Shown here: one piece after another, positions 8,236 to 17,173 of the stretch
Layout: each line of letters opens with the position of its first letter
Position numbering within the stretch: the stretch's first letter is position 1
Assembly (NCBI GenBank): GCA_044841755.1
Contig: JAXOFM010000001.1
Location: 868,001 to 932,000 of the forward strand
Reading direction: 5' to 3'
Source: CAZAPO01 sp044841755
Lineage (GTDB): Bacteria; Bacteroidota; Bacteroidia; Flavobacteriales; Flavobacteriaceae
DNA: 64,000 nucleotides
Program-made: the position numbers and the translations under genes
The notes under the pieces: model-generated
Told to the model about the DNA's origin: nothing
The model's database searches: none
Seen by the model: only the letters and a program-made list of their open reading frames with translations

Positions 8236-11200
8236 ATAAGGGTTATACTAACTATTTGTGCACTTATTACTACCGTACTAGGCAATGCGCAAAAAGTATA
8301 TCAATTTGAAGGATTTATTTTTGAGCAGTACCAACAAGAAAACGGATTGTCAAGTAATAGGGTTACCACTATTATTGAAGATTCGTTTGGTTTTATTTGG
8401 GTTGGAACAAACAATGGTTTAAATATTCTTGATGGCTCAAGCATAAAAATTTATAAAGATTACTTAAACGAGAACAATGGTTTTAGAGGTAAAGTTGTTA
8501 CTGCAATTCTAGAAGATGATCTGGGAAATATTCTCTGTGGGACAAAAGAAAACGGGCTAAATTTTCTTAACCGTAAAAATGAAAACTTTGTAAATATTTA
8601 CGAACCGCTTCTAAGTAATGCTGCCTCAAAGCAAATTAATTCTATTACGCAACTGGAAGAACGTCAATTTATTCTTGGCACAGATAAAGAGTACATAACG
8701 TTTGATTTAGATCAGTCTGGAAGCATCTCTAATGTCGAATTGACTCAGATTAATTTAGATGACAAAGAATTTATAAAAGAAATTCTTTACATAAATGAAG
8801 CTATATATATAGCTACTAACAAGAGAATTCTCAAGGAACTTCCTAACGGGTTTGAGCTAATTTTTGAACATCCTTTTATTAATAGAGTTAAAATTCTTGA
8901 AGATAGTTTATGGGTGATAGCAAGGAATAGAATAGGGGTATTCAATTCAAGTCTTACTAAGGTGAAGTGGGTAGATTATACTATACCAAAGAAGTTTTGG
9001 TATGGAACAGATTTTGACATTGATGATGATAATTATCTATGGATAGGATCTAGACGAGGCATTTCTAGATTGAAATTAAGTGAAGAATTAGATGTAATAT
9101 CAATCAAAGAAATTGAAAGTACTGTCTCTTCATTTCATGTATACGTTGACAAATCTAATAATATTTATGTAGGTGCAGGAGGCGAGCAAGGATTGGTAAA
9201 ATTAGATTGGAAGCAATATCAGTACGATTATATATCTCTTCCAAGTGATTTTAATGATAAATACATACACTCCTTTGTTCAAGATGATAATGGCAAATAT
9301 TGGATAGGAGGACGTAATGGAATTTTCCATTATGATAGCAATGCCAAAGCATTTCATAAATTTAATAATGGAAGCTATCAAGGATTAAACAGAAGAATTA
9401 CGGGTTTTGTAAAAGGAGAAAATGGCGAAATATGGATTGGAACCTCTGATGGTATTGCACAATTTAATGAAGCCAACAACGATTTTGATTTGTTTGCACC
9501 GAATAACAATACGTCATACGGCTTTATTTATCATCTTAACTTAGATAGGGATCAAAACCTATGGTATTTATGGAAGGATAAGCTCAGTAAAATGGATGCC
9601 AGCACCAAAGAACGAACAACCTTTGACAATCTTCATTTAAGTAATATTTACATCGATAAGAATAATCTGCTTTGGACAGTTAGCGAGAACACGGAGATTA
9701 TAGCTTTTGACATTTCGGGTGATAAGCCAATAAAACATACTAGTTTTTCATTAAATCTTCCTGTTTATGACGTTTGGGGTATTATTTCAGATGATTTGGA
9801 AAGGTTATGGATTTATACAAAAAATGGTATTTACGTTTTTAGTATAACTGAAGGAAAAATTATTCGTCATCTCAATGAAGGCAATGTTTTAAGTAATGAC
9901 GAGATAGGGGGAATTGTTCGTGATTTAAAGGGTAATCTTTGGGTAAAGCAATATTTTACTCCCACAATATGCATCGATCCAAGAACCTTTGAGGTCCTAG
10001 AATACTCGCCTGAATGGATGCGATTAATGAATGGAGATAACAATTATGTGGGGCCGATTCATATAAATGATGATGGTAAGGTTTTTACAGATGGAATAGG
10101 TGGTTTTTTTGCGTATCATCCAGATGATTTAAAAATTGAGACGGAGCCACCAAGGGTGGTTCTAAATGAACTAAAAGTTAATAATGAGGCAGCGTATAGC
10201 AATTATTTAGGCACAGCAAGTTTAGAAGCCATAGAATTCAATCATGAGGAAAATTCATTGGAGATTGGATTAAAAAGTATTAATCCAGAAATATCCCAGC
10301 ATACACAATACGCTTATCGATTATTAGGAAATTCAGATGAGTGGCAATATATAAAAGAGTTAGATAGAGTAGTTTTTAATACGTTACAACCAAATAATTA
10401 TGTTTTTCAAGTGATGAGTACTAATGATGGTTCTGTTTGGAGTGATCCAAACTCATTAATCTCTTTTGAAATTTTCCCACCATGGTGGAGAACAACCACA
10501 GCCTTAGCGATTTATGCATTGGCTCTTTTTGGACTTGTTCTTTTGATATATCGAGTTCAATTAAATAGAAAACTAGCTGTTGCAGAAGCCAATAAGCTTA
10601 AGGAGGTAGACGATTTTAAGAACGAATTCTACAATAATATCACTCACGAGTTTAGAACCCCACTAACTGTTATCCTTGGACTATCGGAGAAGCTGGAAAA
10701 GAATTCAGGAACAATCATTGAGAGAAATGCTAAACAATTACTGAACTTGGTCAATGGCTTATTGGAAATTGGACAAATAGAATCTAATAGTGCCAAATTA
10801 AATGTTCAGAGTCATGATGTAATCAAGTATACAAAGTATTGTTTAGAATCCTTTGAATCGCTAGCAAAACAAAAAGGAATAACACTATCATTTACCACAA
10901 ACAAAGAAGAGTTAATACTAGATTATGATGAAGATAAATTTCAACTAATACTTAATAATTTATTCTCAAATGCTATAAAATTCACTCCTGAAAACGGATT
11001 AATAGAAGTTTCGGTTATTGAACATGAAGACATTATAAAAATTGTAGTAAGAGATAATGGTCATGGTATCCCAAATGATCAAATTGATAAAGTTTTCGAT
11101 CGCTACTTCCAAGCCAGCAATAATAAAACTAAGGATGGTTCTGGTATTGGATTAGCACTATCTAGAGAGTTAACACGATTGATGAATGGAAACTTAACAG

Positions 11201-12057
11201 CTTTTAATAACCCAGATGGTGGATCGAGTTTTGTCTTAACTTTTCAAAGCAATCAAGAGCTCACTGTTGCAGGCAGTATGGAGGAAGTAAATGAAGAGCT
11301 TACTTTTTTTGATAGTGATAAAAATGTAATTCTTGTAGTTGAAGATAACATTGATGTAAGGAATTATGTTGTGGATACCATTGAAGAGTCTTATGAGGTG
11401 CTAAAAGCTACAAACGGTAAAGAAGGGTTGGAAAGTGCATTACAAAAAGTTCCAGACCTTATTATTTCGGATGTAATGATGCCAGAAATGGATGGTTATG
11501 AGCTTTGTGAGGAAATAAAAAAAGATAAACGGACTAATCATATACCAGTGATTTTGCTAACCGCAAAAAGCGACCTGAAATCTAAAATATCTGGAATCGA
11601 ACATGGAGCAGATGCTTATCTTGGGAAGCCATTTAATAAAAAAGAGCTTTTGGCTCAAGTAAAAAACCTCATTGAGGTAAGAGAGCAACTAAAGAAAAAA
11701 TATGCCAGAGAAGTAGGTATTGAAGATACAACGATTACAGATCCTTTTCTAGAAAAAGCAAGAACACTAGTGCTCAAAAATATTGATAATGAAGATTTTG
11801 GAATCAATGAATTATGTTACGAAATTGGAGCAAGTAGAACGCAAATGCATAGAAAACTTAAAGCGCTTACAGGTTTGTCAACTTCAATATTTATAAGAGA
11901 GATTAAGCTAAACCAAGCTTTTAAAATGCTTTCAACTTCTAGTTCAACCGTATCCGAAATTGCCTATTCTGTAGGTTTTAGTGATCCAAATTACTTTTCA
12001 AAGGTCTTTACAGAGAAGTTTAAAGAATCGCCATCTGCATTGAGACAAAAGGTCTAA
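8236..12057 (+). CDS. Hybrid two-component system sensor/regulator (HTCS), with no canonical start codon at its 5' end
   Basis: One-protein sensor-regulator that reads a periplasmic ligand and controls transcription. Domain order: signal peptide, a long propeller of two-component-regulator repeats (many W-I-G-T/S blades, about residues 40-660), Y_Y_Y domain, membrane helix (about 755-775), HisKA with His804 in ITHEFRTP, HATPase, receiver with Asp1079 in SDVMMPEMDG, and a C-terminal AraC helix-turn-helix. The frame is open from 8200 and encodes a good signal peptide (RVILTICALITTVLGNAQ), but no ATG, GTG or TTG precedes the TTG at 8347, which lies inside the first blade. I place the start at ATA 8236 tentatively; ATC 8218 is the alternative. 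Divergent from the esterase, its likely target. Confidence 0.85.
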   Translation: MRVILTICALITTVLGNAQKVYQFEGFIFEQYQQENGLSSNRVTTIIEDSFGFIWVGTNNGLNILDGSSIKIYKDYLNENNGFRGKVVTAILEDDLGNILCGTKENGLNFLNRKNENFVNIYEPLLSNAASKQINSITQLEERQFILGTDKEYITFDLDQSGSISNVELTQINLDDKEFIKEILYINEAIYIATNKRILKELPNGFELIFEHPFINRVKILEDSLWVIARNRIGVFNSSLTKVKWVDYTIPKKFWYGTDFDIDDDNYLWIGSRRGISRLKLSEELDVISIKEIESTVSSFHVYVDKSNNIYVGAGGEQGLVKLDWKQYQYDYISLPSDFNDKYIHSFVQDDNGKYWIGGRNGIFHYDSNAKAFHKFNNGSYQGLNRRITGFVKGENGEIWIGTSDGIAQFNEANNDFDLFAPNNNTSYGFIYHLNLDRDQNLWYLWKDKLSKMDASTKERTTFDNLHLSNIYIDKNNLLWTVSENTEIIAFDISGDKPIKHTSFSLNLPVYDVWGIISDDLERLWIYTKNGIYVFSITEGKIIRHLNEGNVLSNDEIGGIVRDLKGNLWVKQYFTPTICIDPRTFEVLEYSPEWMRLMNGDNNYVGPIHINDDGKVFTDGIGGFFAYHPDDLKIETEPPRVVLNELKVNNEAAYSNYLGTASLEAIEFNHEENSLEIGLKSINPEISQHTQYAYRLLGNSDEWQYIKELDRVVFNTLQPNNYVFQVMSTNDGSVWSDPNSLISFEIFPPWWRTTTALAIYALALFGLVLLIYRVQLNRKLAVAEANKLKEVDDFKNEFYNNITHEFRTPLTVILGLSEKLEKNSGTIIERNAKQLLNLVNGLLEIGQIESNSAKLNVQSHDVIKYTKYCLESFESLAKQKGITLSFTTNKEELILDYDEDKFQLILNNLFSNAIKFTPENGLIEVSVIEHEDIIKIVVRDNGHGIPNDQIDKVFDRYFQASNNKTKDGSGIGLALSRELTRLMNGNLTAFNNPDGGSSFVLTFQSNQELTVAGSMEEVNEELTFFDSDKNVILVVEDNIDVRNYVVDTIEESYEVLKATNGKEGLESALQKVPDLIISDVMMPEMDGYELCEEIKKDKRTNHIPVILLTAKSDLKSKISGIEHGADAYLGKPFNKKELLAQVKNLIEVREQLKKKYAREVGIEDTTITDPFLEKARTLVLKNIDNEDFGINELCYEIGASRTQMHRKLKALTGLSTSIFIREIKLNQAFKMLSTSSSTVSEIAYSVGFSDPNYFSKVFTEKFKESPSALRQKV

Positions 12058-12075
12058 TTGGTTAAACTATCGAAA

Positions 12076-13176
12076 TTAAGGTTGTTGATTTAAAACAGCT
12101 TTTTTAGAATCAAAGTCCTGTGGGTTCAAACTATTCAAATTAATTTCAGAATAGGAATATTTGAATTGCATTCCCATCTGATCAAATGTTGCATTGTTAA
12201 ACATTTTTACGCTATCCTTTTCTTTCCAATTTTCAAAATAGGTAGTTACTGTATTTCCTTGATTGTCAATTTCAATGTCAAATGCTAATGGTAAATAAGA
12301 TTCAAAGTCATAGTAGAAGTTTACCGGTTTGTTTAGGTCGTCTTCGAAACTAACTTTCAAAGCTTTTTCATTACCAAAATCTACTATTCCATTAAATGTA
12401 GGGTTGCTATATCTGGTTTCTGGCCAAAGGCTTAACCAATGTAACTCATGAGATTTTGCAAACACCTTTAAATTGTCATTAAGGCTATCATAAACTGTTT
12501 CAGAAACAACATTTTTACCCCAAGACTCTTGACCGTGTTTAAAAATAGTATGACGGTCACCACTTATCTGCTCCATTCTCCCGTTTTCTTTATTAGAATA
12601 GATGAGAGTTGTAAATGAATTATTTTCAGGGTCAGTACAATCAGCTAATGCTGAAATTGAAGTTATAACCTCATATTCTCCTAAACTGTTTCTAATCTCA
12701 TCCAAAATTGTACTCGTAGTAACCAAGTTATTGGCTTCAGTATTAACTGCGCTTATGATTTTCCATTCACCTTCAATTTTTTTTAATGTGTTTTGCCATG
12801 CAACAACCCATAGAATAGGTTCATCATTTAATCTTCCTTTTACTAAAACGCTACTACTATAAGTTGCTAAAGAGGCGTCATTAGAAACTTCTATAATGGG
12901 TTTGCTTATTGTTTTTAATTGAGCAAACTCCATATTGTTCAAATATTCTTGAGTTCCCGAAATAACTTCACTTTTGTTTACTCGACTTATTTTTCCATTT
13001 CTTATATCGATCCAAGAATTCGCATTTGGTTGATAAAAAGTCTGAGCATCTTTATCGAGATGTGCTTGATGGACACTTTCGATTTGTTTCTTTATTAAGG
13101 TTTTCTCTTTTTCTATATCTATTGTTGAATTGCACGATAAGATGACGAGGCTCGAGATAAAGAGTAGTTTTTTCAT
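12076..13176 (-). CDS. Lipoprotein with NTF2/SnoaL-like N-terminal domain
   Basis: A 366-residue lipoprotein; the internal ATG at 13176 was preferred to one at 13191 because it gives a compact signal peptide and lipobox (LVILSCNS). About residues 25-150 look like a DUF4440/SnoaL-type NTF2-like domain, with a helical start (KKQIESVHQAHLDKDAQTFY) and a W-KI closing strand. About 155-366 form a beta-rich domain resembling lipoprotein-carrier folds that I cannot name. It converges on the HTCS gene with an 18-base gap and no visible terminator. Enzymatic activity is doubtful. Confidence 0.65.
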   Translation of the reverse strand: MKKLLFISSLVILSCNSTIDIEKEKTLIKKQIESVHQAHLDKDAQTFYQPNANSWIDIRNGKISRVNKSEVISGTQEYLNNMEFAQLKTISKPIIEVSNDASLATYSSSVLVKGRLNDEPILWVVAWQNTLKKIEGEWKIISAVNTEANNLVTTSTILDEIRNSLGEYEVITSISALADCTDPENNSFTTLIYSNKENGRMEQISGDRHTIFKHGQESWGKNVVSETVYDSLNDNLKVFAKSHELHWLSLWPETRYSNPTFNGIVDFGNEKALKVSFEDDLNKPVNFYYDFESYLPLAFDIEIDNQGNTVTTYFENWKEKDSVKMFNNATFDQMGMQFKYSYSEINLNSLNPQDFDSKKAVLNQQP

Positions 13177-13257
13177 TTGAGTTTCAAACATTTAGCCTAA
13201 AGATAAAGGCAATGTTTTATAAAGACAGTTAATTAATGTTAATGTTGTAAATCTTAG

Positions 13258-13265
13258 TATATTTA
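13258..13265 (+). promoter_or_regulatory. Candidate -7 element implying a leaderless transcript for the glutamine amidotransferase gene
   Basis: TATATTTA differs from the -7 consensus TAnnTTTG only in its last base. It ends three bases before the GTG start at 13269. If used, the transcript begins at or next to the start codon. Confidence 0.35.
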
Positions 13266-13268
13266 AAT

Positions 13269-14006
13269 GTGAAACCATTCCTAATTCTACAACTTAGACC
13301 AATCGATGAAGCTTCTAATAACGAATTTGAAGCTTTCTTAGAGTATGGAAACTTATTAGAAGGCGATGTGCATCGAATAAGAATGGAAGAAAATGGTATT
13401 CCAATACTGAATTTGAATGACTATTCTGGTGTTATAGTGGGAGGAGGACCGTGTAACGTCAGCGATAATCATGAAGAAAAGTATGATTATCAAAAAGTTT
13501 TCGAGCCTCAACTATTAAAGCTGTTAGAAAGAATTGTACAGACTGATTTCCCTTATTTAGGCACTTGTTATGGTCTTGGGATATTAAACGCGTATTTAGG
13601 AGGAAGTGTCTCTAAAGATAAATATTCTGAAAAAGTCGATGCAGTTCAGATAAATATATCAGATGAAGGTTTGAATGATGATTTATTAAAAGATATCCCA
13701 ATAAGCTTCATAGCTTTTGGAGGGCATAAAGAGGCTTGCCAAAACATTCCTAATAGTGCAGTTTTATTAGCAAGCTCGAATACATGTCCTTATCAAATGA
13801 TTCGAGTAAAGAACAATATTTATGCAACACAATTTCATCCTGAGTTGGATTTGAATGGAATACTAGTTCGCATAGAAGCCTATAAAAACCATGGGTATTT
13901 TCAGCTATCTGAAGCTGAAAAACTATCAGAGCAAGTAAAAACTTATGATATTGAATATCCTAGTGTGATCTTAAAACGTTTTGTTCAAAAATATAAGTGC
14001 GTATAG
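13269..14006 (+). CDS. Class I glutamine amidotransferase (GMP-synthase-like GATase1 domain)
   Basis: A 245-residue stand-alone GATase1 protein that would release ammonia from glutamine or act on a related substrate. The nucleophile elbow is GTCYGLG (Cys at about 100), preceded by an oxyanion-type GGGPCN loop. The catalytic His is in QFHPELD (about 197), with the acidic residue two further on. There is no synthetase domain, so it resembles YfeJ-type proteins of unknown acceptor. The start is GTG: an overlapping ATG two bases earlier is followed at once by a stop, so GTG is the only sensible choice. Its stop abuts the stop of the next, convergent gene. Confidence 0.8.
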   Translation: MKPFLILQLRPIDEASNNEFEAFLEYGNLLEGDVHRIRMEENGIPILNLNDYSGVIVGGGPCNVSDNHEEKYDYQKVFEPQLLKLLERIVQTDFPYLGTCYGLGILNAYLGGSVSKDKYSEKVDAVQINISDEGLNDDLLKDIPISFIAFGGHKEACQNIPNSAVLLASSNTCPYQMIRVKNNIYATQFHPELDLNGILVRIEAYKNHGYFQLSEAEKLSEQVKTYDIEYPSVILKRFVQKYKCV

Positions 14007-15491
14007 TTATTTCTTCAAATAAAAATCATCACCTCCAATATCGATATGCGACAAATTTCCTAAAACATCCAAATTCACACTCACCAACATTTCTCCCCAA
14101 TACTTTTTATTAAAAACTACTTGATAGGTATTATAATGCCAATGTTTTACATTCCCATAAACTGTATCATTCAAATTGAATTTTAGGCTTCCATTGTCGA
14201 AAGAAATCTTCACCCAACCATATTGCTTATTCACATAAGTTCCAATAAGCTTATCTTTTTTTAACGATGGAGAAGTATTGGCTATTGGCTCAAAATTCGG
14301 TCTTGAGTTTTCTTCAGGATGATAAATAGGGTAAAGTTCTTCACTCCAATTTCTAGACAGTTTTCCCTCAGTAAATAAATCAAAGACCGCATACATAATG
14401 GCATGACGTAACTCTACATGATCTAGATTACCCATTACGTATACTCCAACTTCATCTTCTGGAATCATACCAGCAATAGCAACCATTCCTGCTAAACTTC
14501 CAGTGTGAAATTGCACCATCTTTCCTTTGTAATCGTGTTGGAACCATCCCAATCCGTAGGTGGTGAAATTTGGCTTGGTTACTAGTCGAGTAGGGTAGAA
14601 TTGTTCTTTAGGAACTATTTGATGCACTTTAAAAAGTTCATTAAAATTCTTTTCAGAGAGTAAAACCTTACCATTTACCTTACCATCATTCAATAAGAAT
14701 TGAATCCATTTACCAATATCGTCAATAGATGACCACATAGATCCTGCTGGTCCAATTGCGTCTGCACTGGTTTGTTCAATTTTGGTTATTTCTCCATCAA
14801 TTTCATAATGAGCATCAGCTTTGTTTGTAATATGTTGAATAGAACCTAAAGTAGCATGAGTATTAGTCATTCCTAAAGGATCGTAAATTCGTTCTTTTAA
14901 GAACACTCCCCAATCTTTACCACTTACTTTTTCAATAACTTTTCCTGCAGCTAGATAAAAAATATTCTGATAGATAAAACTTGAACGTAACGAATATGTT
15001 TTCTCAACTTCACGCATTTTATAAAGCACACTATCGCTAGGTATCTTCATTTGTCCCCATAAGTAATCGGTGTTGCCAATTCCAGTTCTGTGAGTAAGCA
15101 AATCGATGATGTTTATCTCTCTGGTTATATAAGGATCTTTAAGTTGAAATTCTGGCAGGTAATCTATAACCTTATCCTCCCAACCAAGTTTGCCGTCGTC
15201 CACTAGCATAGCTAAACCGGCAGCCACAAATGCTTTGGTAGTACTCATGCAACCAAAAAGGGTATTGTTGTTTACAGGTTGTTGGCTGTCAATATTTGTT
15301 ACACCATAGGTTTTGGCGAAAACTATTTCACCATTTTTCACCACAGTTACAGCTAGACCTGGAGGTTGCCATTTTTCGATGCCTTCAACAATAAAATTGT
15401 CTAAATCTTTTATTTGTTTTGAATAAGATTGAGCATGTAAAACAAGCGAAAAACAAAATGAGGCAAGTAGATAAATAATGCGAACTTTCAT
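14007..15491 (-). CDS. Class C beta-lactamase-family serine hydrolase, secreted
   Basis: A 494-residue serine hydrolase of the AmpC/penicillin-binding-protein fold. It has a signal peptide ending near LHAQS, the SxxK motif in CMSTTKAF (Ser about 84) and a YQN motif (about 170) equivalent to YxN. A His-Thr-Gly triad (FHTGSL) corresponds to KTG. About residues 390-494 form an extra beta-rich domain (DUF3471-like). Family members include esterases, peptidases and real beta-lactamases, so resistance should not be assumed. It is convergent with the amidotransferase with no intervening bases. Confidence 0.85.
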   Translation of the reverse strand: MKVRIIYLLASFCFSLVLHAQSYSKQIKDLDNFIVEGIEKWQPPGLAVTVVKNGEIVFAKTYGVTNIDSQQPVNNNTLFGCMSTTKAFVAAGLAMLVDDGKLGWEDKVIDYLPEFQLKDPYITREINIIDLLTHRTGIGNTDYLWGQMKIPSDSVLYKMREVEKTYSLRSSFIYQNIFYLAAGKVIEKVSGKDWGVFLKERIYDPLGMTNTHATLGSIQHITNKADAHYEIDGEITKIEQTSADAIGPAGSMWSSIDDIGKWIQFLLNDGKVNGKVLLSEKNFNELFKVHQIVPKEQFYPTRLVTKPNFTTYGLGWFQHDYKGKMVQFHTGSLAGMVAIAGMIPEDEVGVYVMGNLDHVELRHAIMYAVFDLFTEGKLSRNWSEELYPIYHPEENSRPNFEPIANTSPSLKKDKLIGTYVNKQYGWVKISFDNGSLKFNLNDTVYGNVKHWHYNTYQVVFNKKYWGEMLVSVNLDVLGNLSHIDIGGDDFYLKK

Positions 15492-15814
15492 AAGAGTGAT
15501 TGGTTGGTGTGAGGCTTTAAATTACAAATTATTATGGTAATTAAACCAGTCGCTTATATAGGCAAACAAAAAAAGAGCTTTAACAAAGCTCCTTTTAAAA
15601 ATGTCTTTATGTTTAATACGTCTACTTAATGTTTCTTTTTAGAGGTCCTCATTCGATGATGTTTCAGGACTTACTTTATGTTTCATTAAAGCGTAGTACG
15701 TTATATCATTTACTTATAAGACACATTATTTTAAAAAAAGTTACATACGGTAGTGTATTCTTACAAGAGAAATTATTTCTATATTTATTTCCATTCTAAC
15801 TAAACTACATTTCA
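15492..15814. other. Intergenic region of 323 bases between divergent genes, with a structured minus-strand segment
   Basis: No protein-coding frame of credible length is present. The left half contains a minus-strand hairpin with T-run and complementary arms described under the ncRNA candidate. The right half is AT-rich and must hold the promoter of the Tat-exported oxidoreductase gene at 15815; a -7-like TATATTTA lies near 15780, with no convincing -33 partner. Confidence 0.5.
15568..15700 (-). ncRNA. Candidate structured small RNA ending in an intrinsic terminator
   Basis: Read on the minus strand, a 7-bp hairpin (15575-15591, loop AAC) is followed by seven Ts, a strong terminator that no annotated minus-strand gene explains. 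Upstream of it two segments can pair: an outer stem between 15684-15700 and 15619-15631 (CGT, CTAC and TTAATG blocks, with bulges), and an inner stem GTCCT/AGGAC between 15666-15670 and 15645-15649. The nested pairing plus terminator fits a small RNA of roughly 130 nt. No consensus promoter was found and no known RNA family is recognised. Confidence 0.35.
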
Positions 15815-17173
15815 ATGAGTTCAAGAAGACAATTTTTAAAGCAATCTGCTATAGCGGGAGCAGGAATTTCTATGTTACCAAATTTGTCATTTGGTTTATC
15901 AAAAAATAACTATAAAGATGTCCTTAAAGTAGGATTAATTGGAGTTGGATTAAGAGGAACGAATCATCTAAACAATGTGTTATTAAGAGAAGATGTTGAG
16001 GTTACTGCAATTTGCGATATTGATCCTGCCAGAATTACTATAGCGCTTGATAAGATTTCGGAAAAAGGTAAGAAAAAGCCAAAAGTATTTGATAAAAGTG
16101 ATTATGCTTACAGAGATCTTTTGGATATGGAAGATGTTGATGCAGTTATTATTTCAACACCCTGGTTGTGGCATACACGTATGGCCAAAGATGCCATGTT
16201 AGCTGGGAAGTATGCTGGCTTAGAAGTTTCTGCTGCTAATACTATGGAAGAGTGTTGGGATTTGGTGAACACACATGAAGAAACAGGAACGCATTTAATG
16301 ATTCTAGAGAACGTTAACTATCGTAGAGATGTGTTGGCTGTGTTGAATATGGTGAAACAAAATATTTTTGGAGAACTTGTTCATTTTAGATGTGGTTACC
16401 AGCATGATCTTCGTTTTGTCAAACTTAATGACGGTAAAACCGCTTATGGTTTAGGAGTTGAGTTTGGTGAAAAAGGTATTTCGGAAGCAGCTTGGAGAAC
16501 ACAACACTCATTATTACGTAATGCAGATGTATATCCAACACATGGAGTTGGACCTATAGCTGTGATGTGTGATATCAATAAAGGAAACAGGTTTTCTTCT
16601 ATTTCTTCTAATGCATCAAAGGGGATAGGAATTCATAACTATATAGTTAAACATGGAGGCAAAGATCATCCTAATGCAAAATTAAAGTTTAAACAAGGAG
16701 ATGTTATAACCAGTACTATTGAAACAACCAATGGAGAAACCATTATTGTAACCCATGATTGTAATTTACCAAGACCATATTCTTTAGGCTTCAGGGTTCA
16801 AGGGGCAAATGGTTTATGGGAAAAAGATGGAGATAGGATGTATATAGAAGGACAGTCTAAACCACATCGTTGGGATTCATCAAAAGAATGGTTAGAAAAA
16901 TATGATCATCCACTTTGGAAAAAATATGGAGAACATGCAACAGGAGCAGGACATGGAGGAATGGATTTCTTTGTAATTCACGCCTTTGTTGAATCTGCTA
17001 AAAGGAACATTGCACCTCCAATGGATGCTTATGATGCAGCAGCTTGGAGTGCGATCACACCACTTTCAGAAGTTTCGATAGAGAATAATGGAGAGCCACA
17101 AGATTTTCCTGATTTCACTAGAGGAATGTGGGTTAAACGTAAACCATACAACTGGATGAAGGATACCTATTAA
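15815..17173 (+). CDS. Tat-exported Gfo/Idh/MocA-family protein, GH109-like
   Basis: NAD-dependent oxidoreductase-fold enzyme of 452 residues. The N-terminus SSRRQFLKQSAIAGAG is a twin-arginine signal, so it is exported folded with its cofactor. A Rossmann motif (GLIGVGLRG) is at about residues 41-49. The substrate domain has the ENVNYRRD, YPTHGVGP and HGGMDF motifs that typify GH109 glycosidases, which cleave glycosides such as alpha-N-acetylgalactosaminides by an NAD-dependent mechanism. It overlaps the stop of the convergent DUF5916 gene by four bases. Export and fold are secure; glycosidase activity is inferred from motifs. Confidence 0.85.
   Translation: MSSRRQFLKQSAIAGAGISMLPNLSFGLSKNNYKDVLKVGLIGVGLRGTNHLNNVLLREDVEVTAICDIDPARITIALDKISEKGKKKPKVFDKSDYAYRDLLDMEDVDAVIISTPWLWHTRMAKDAMLAGKYAGLEVSAANTMEECWDLVNTHEETGTHLMILENVNYRRDVLAVLNMVKQNIFGELVHFRCGYQHDLRFVKLNDGKTAYGLGVEFGEKGISEAAWRTQHSLLRNADVYPTHGVGPIAVMCDINKGNRFSSISSNASKGIGIHNYIVKHGGKDHPNAKLKFKQGDVITSTIETTNGETIIVTHDCNLPRPYSLGFRVQGANGLWEKDGDRMYIEGQSKPHRWDSSKEWLEKYDHPLWKKYGEHATGAGHGGMDFFVIHAFVESAKRNIAPPMDAYDAAAWSAITPLSEVSIENNGEPQDFPDFTRGMWVKRKPYNWMKDTY

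Noticed and set aside
8347..12057. TTG at 8347 as the true start of the HTCS gene
   Set aside because: It removes the signal peptide and cuts into the first propeller blade, while upstream in-frame codons encode a typical N-terminus. Kept only as the first ordinary start codon.
14007..15491. An antibiotic-resistance beta-lactamase
   Set aside because: The fold and motifs fit, but the C-terminal DUF3471-like domain and divergence of the KTG motif to HTG point to an esterase or peptidase of the same family.
15631..15690. Short minus-strand frames of 8 and 15 codons near 15.65 kb
   Set aside because: They overlap in different frames and lie across the stem arms; RNA structure explains the segment better.
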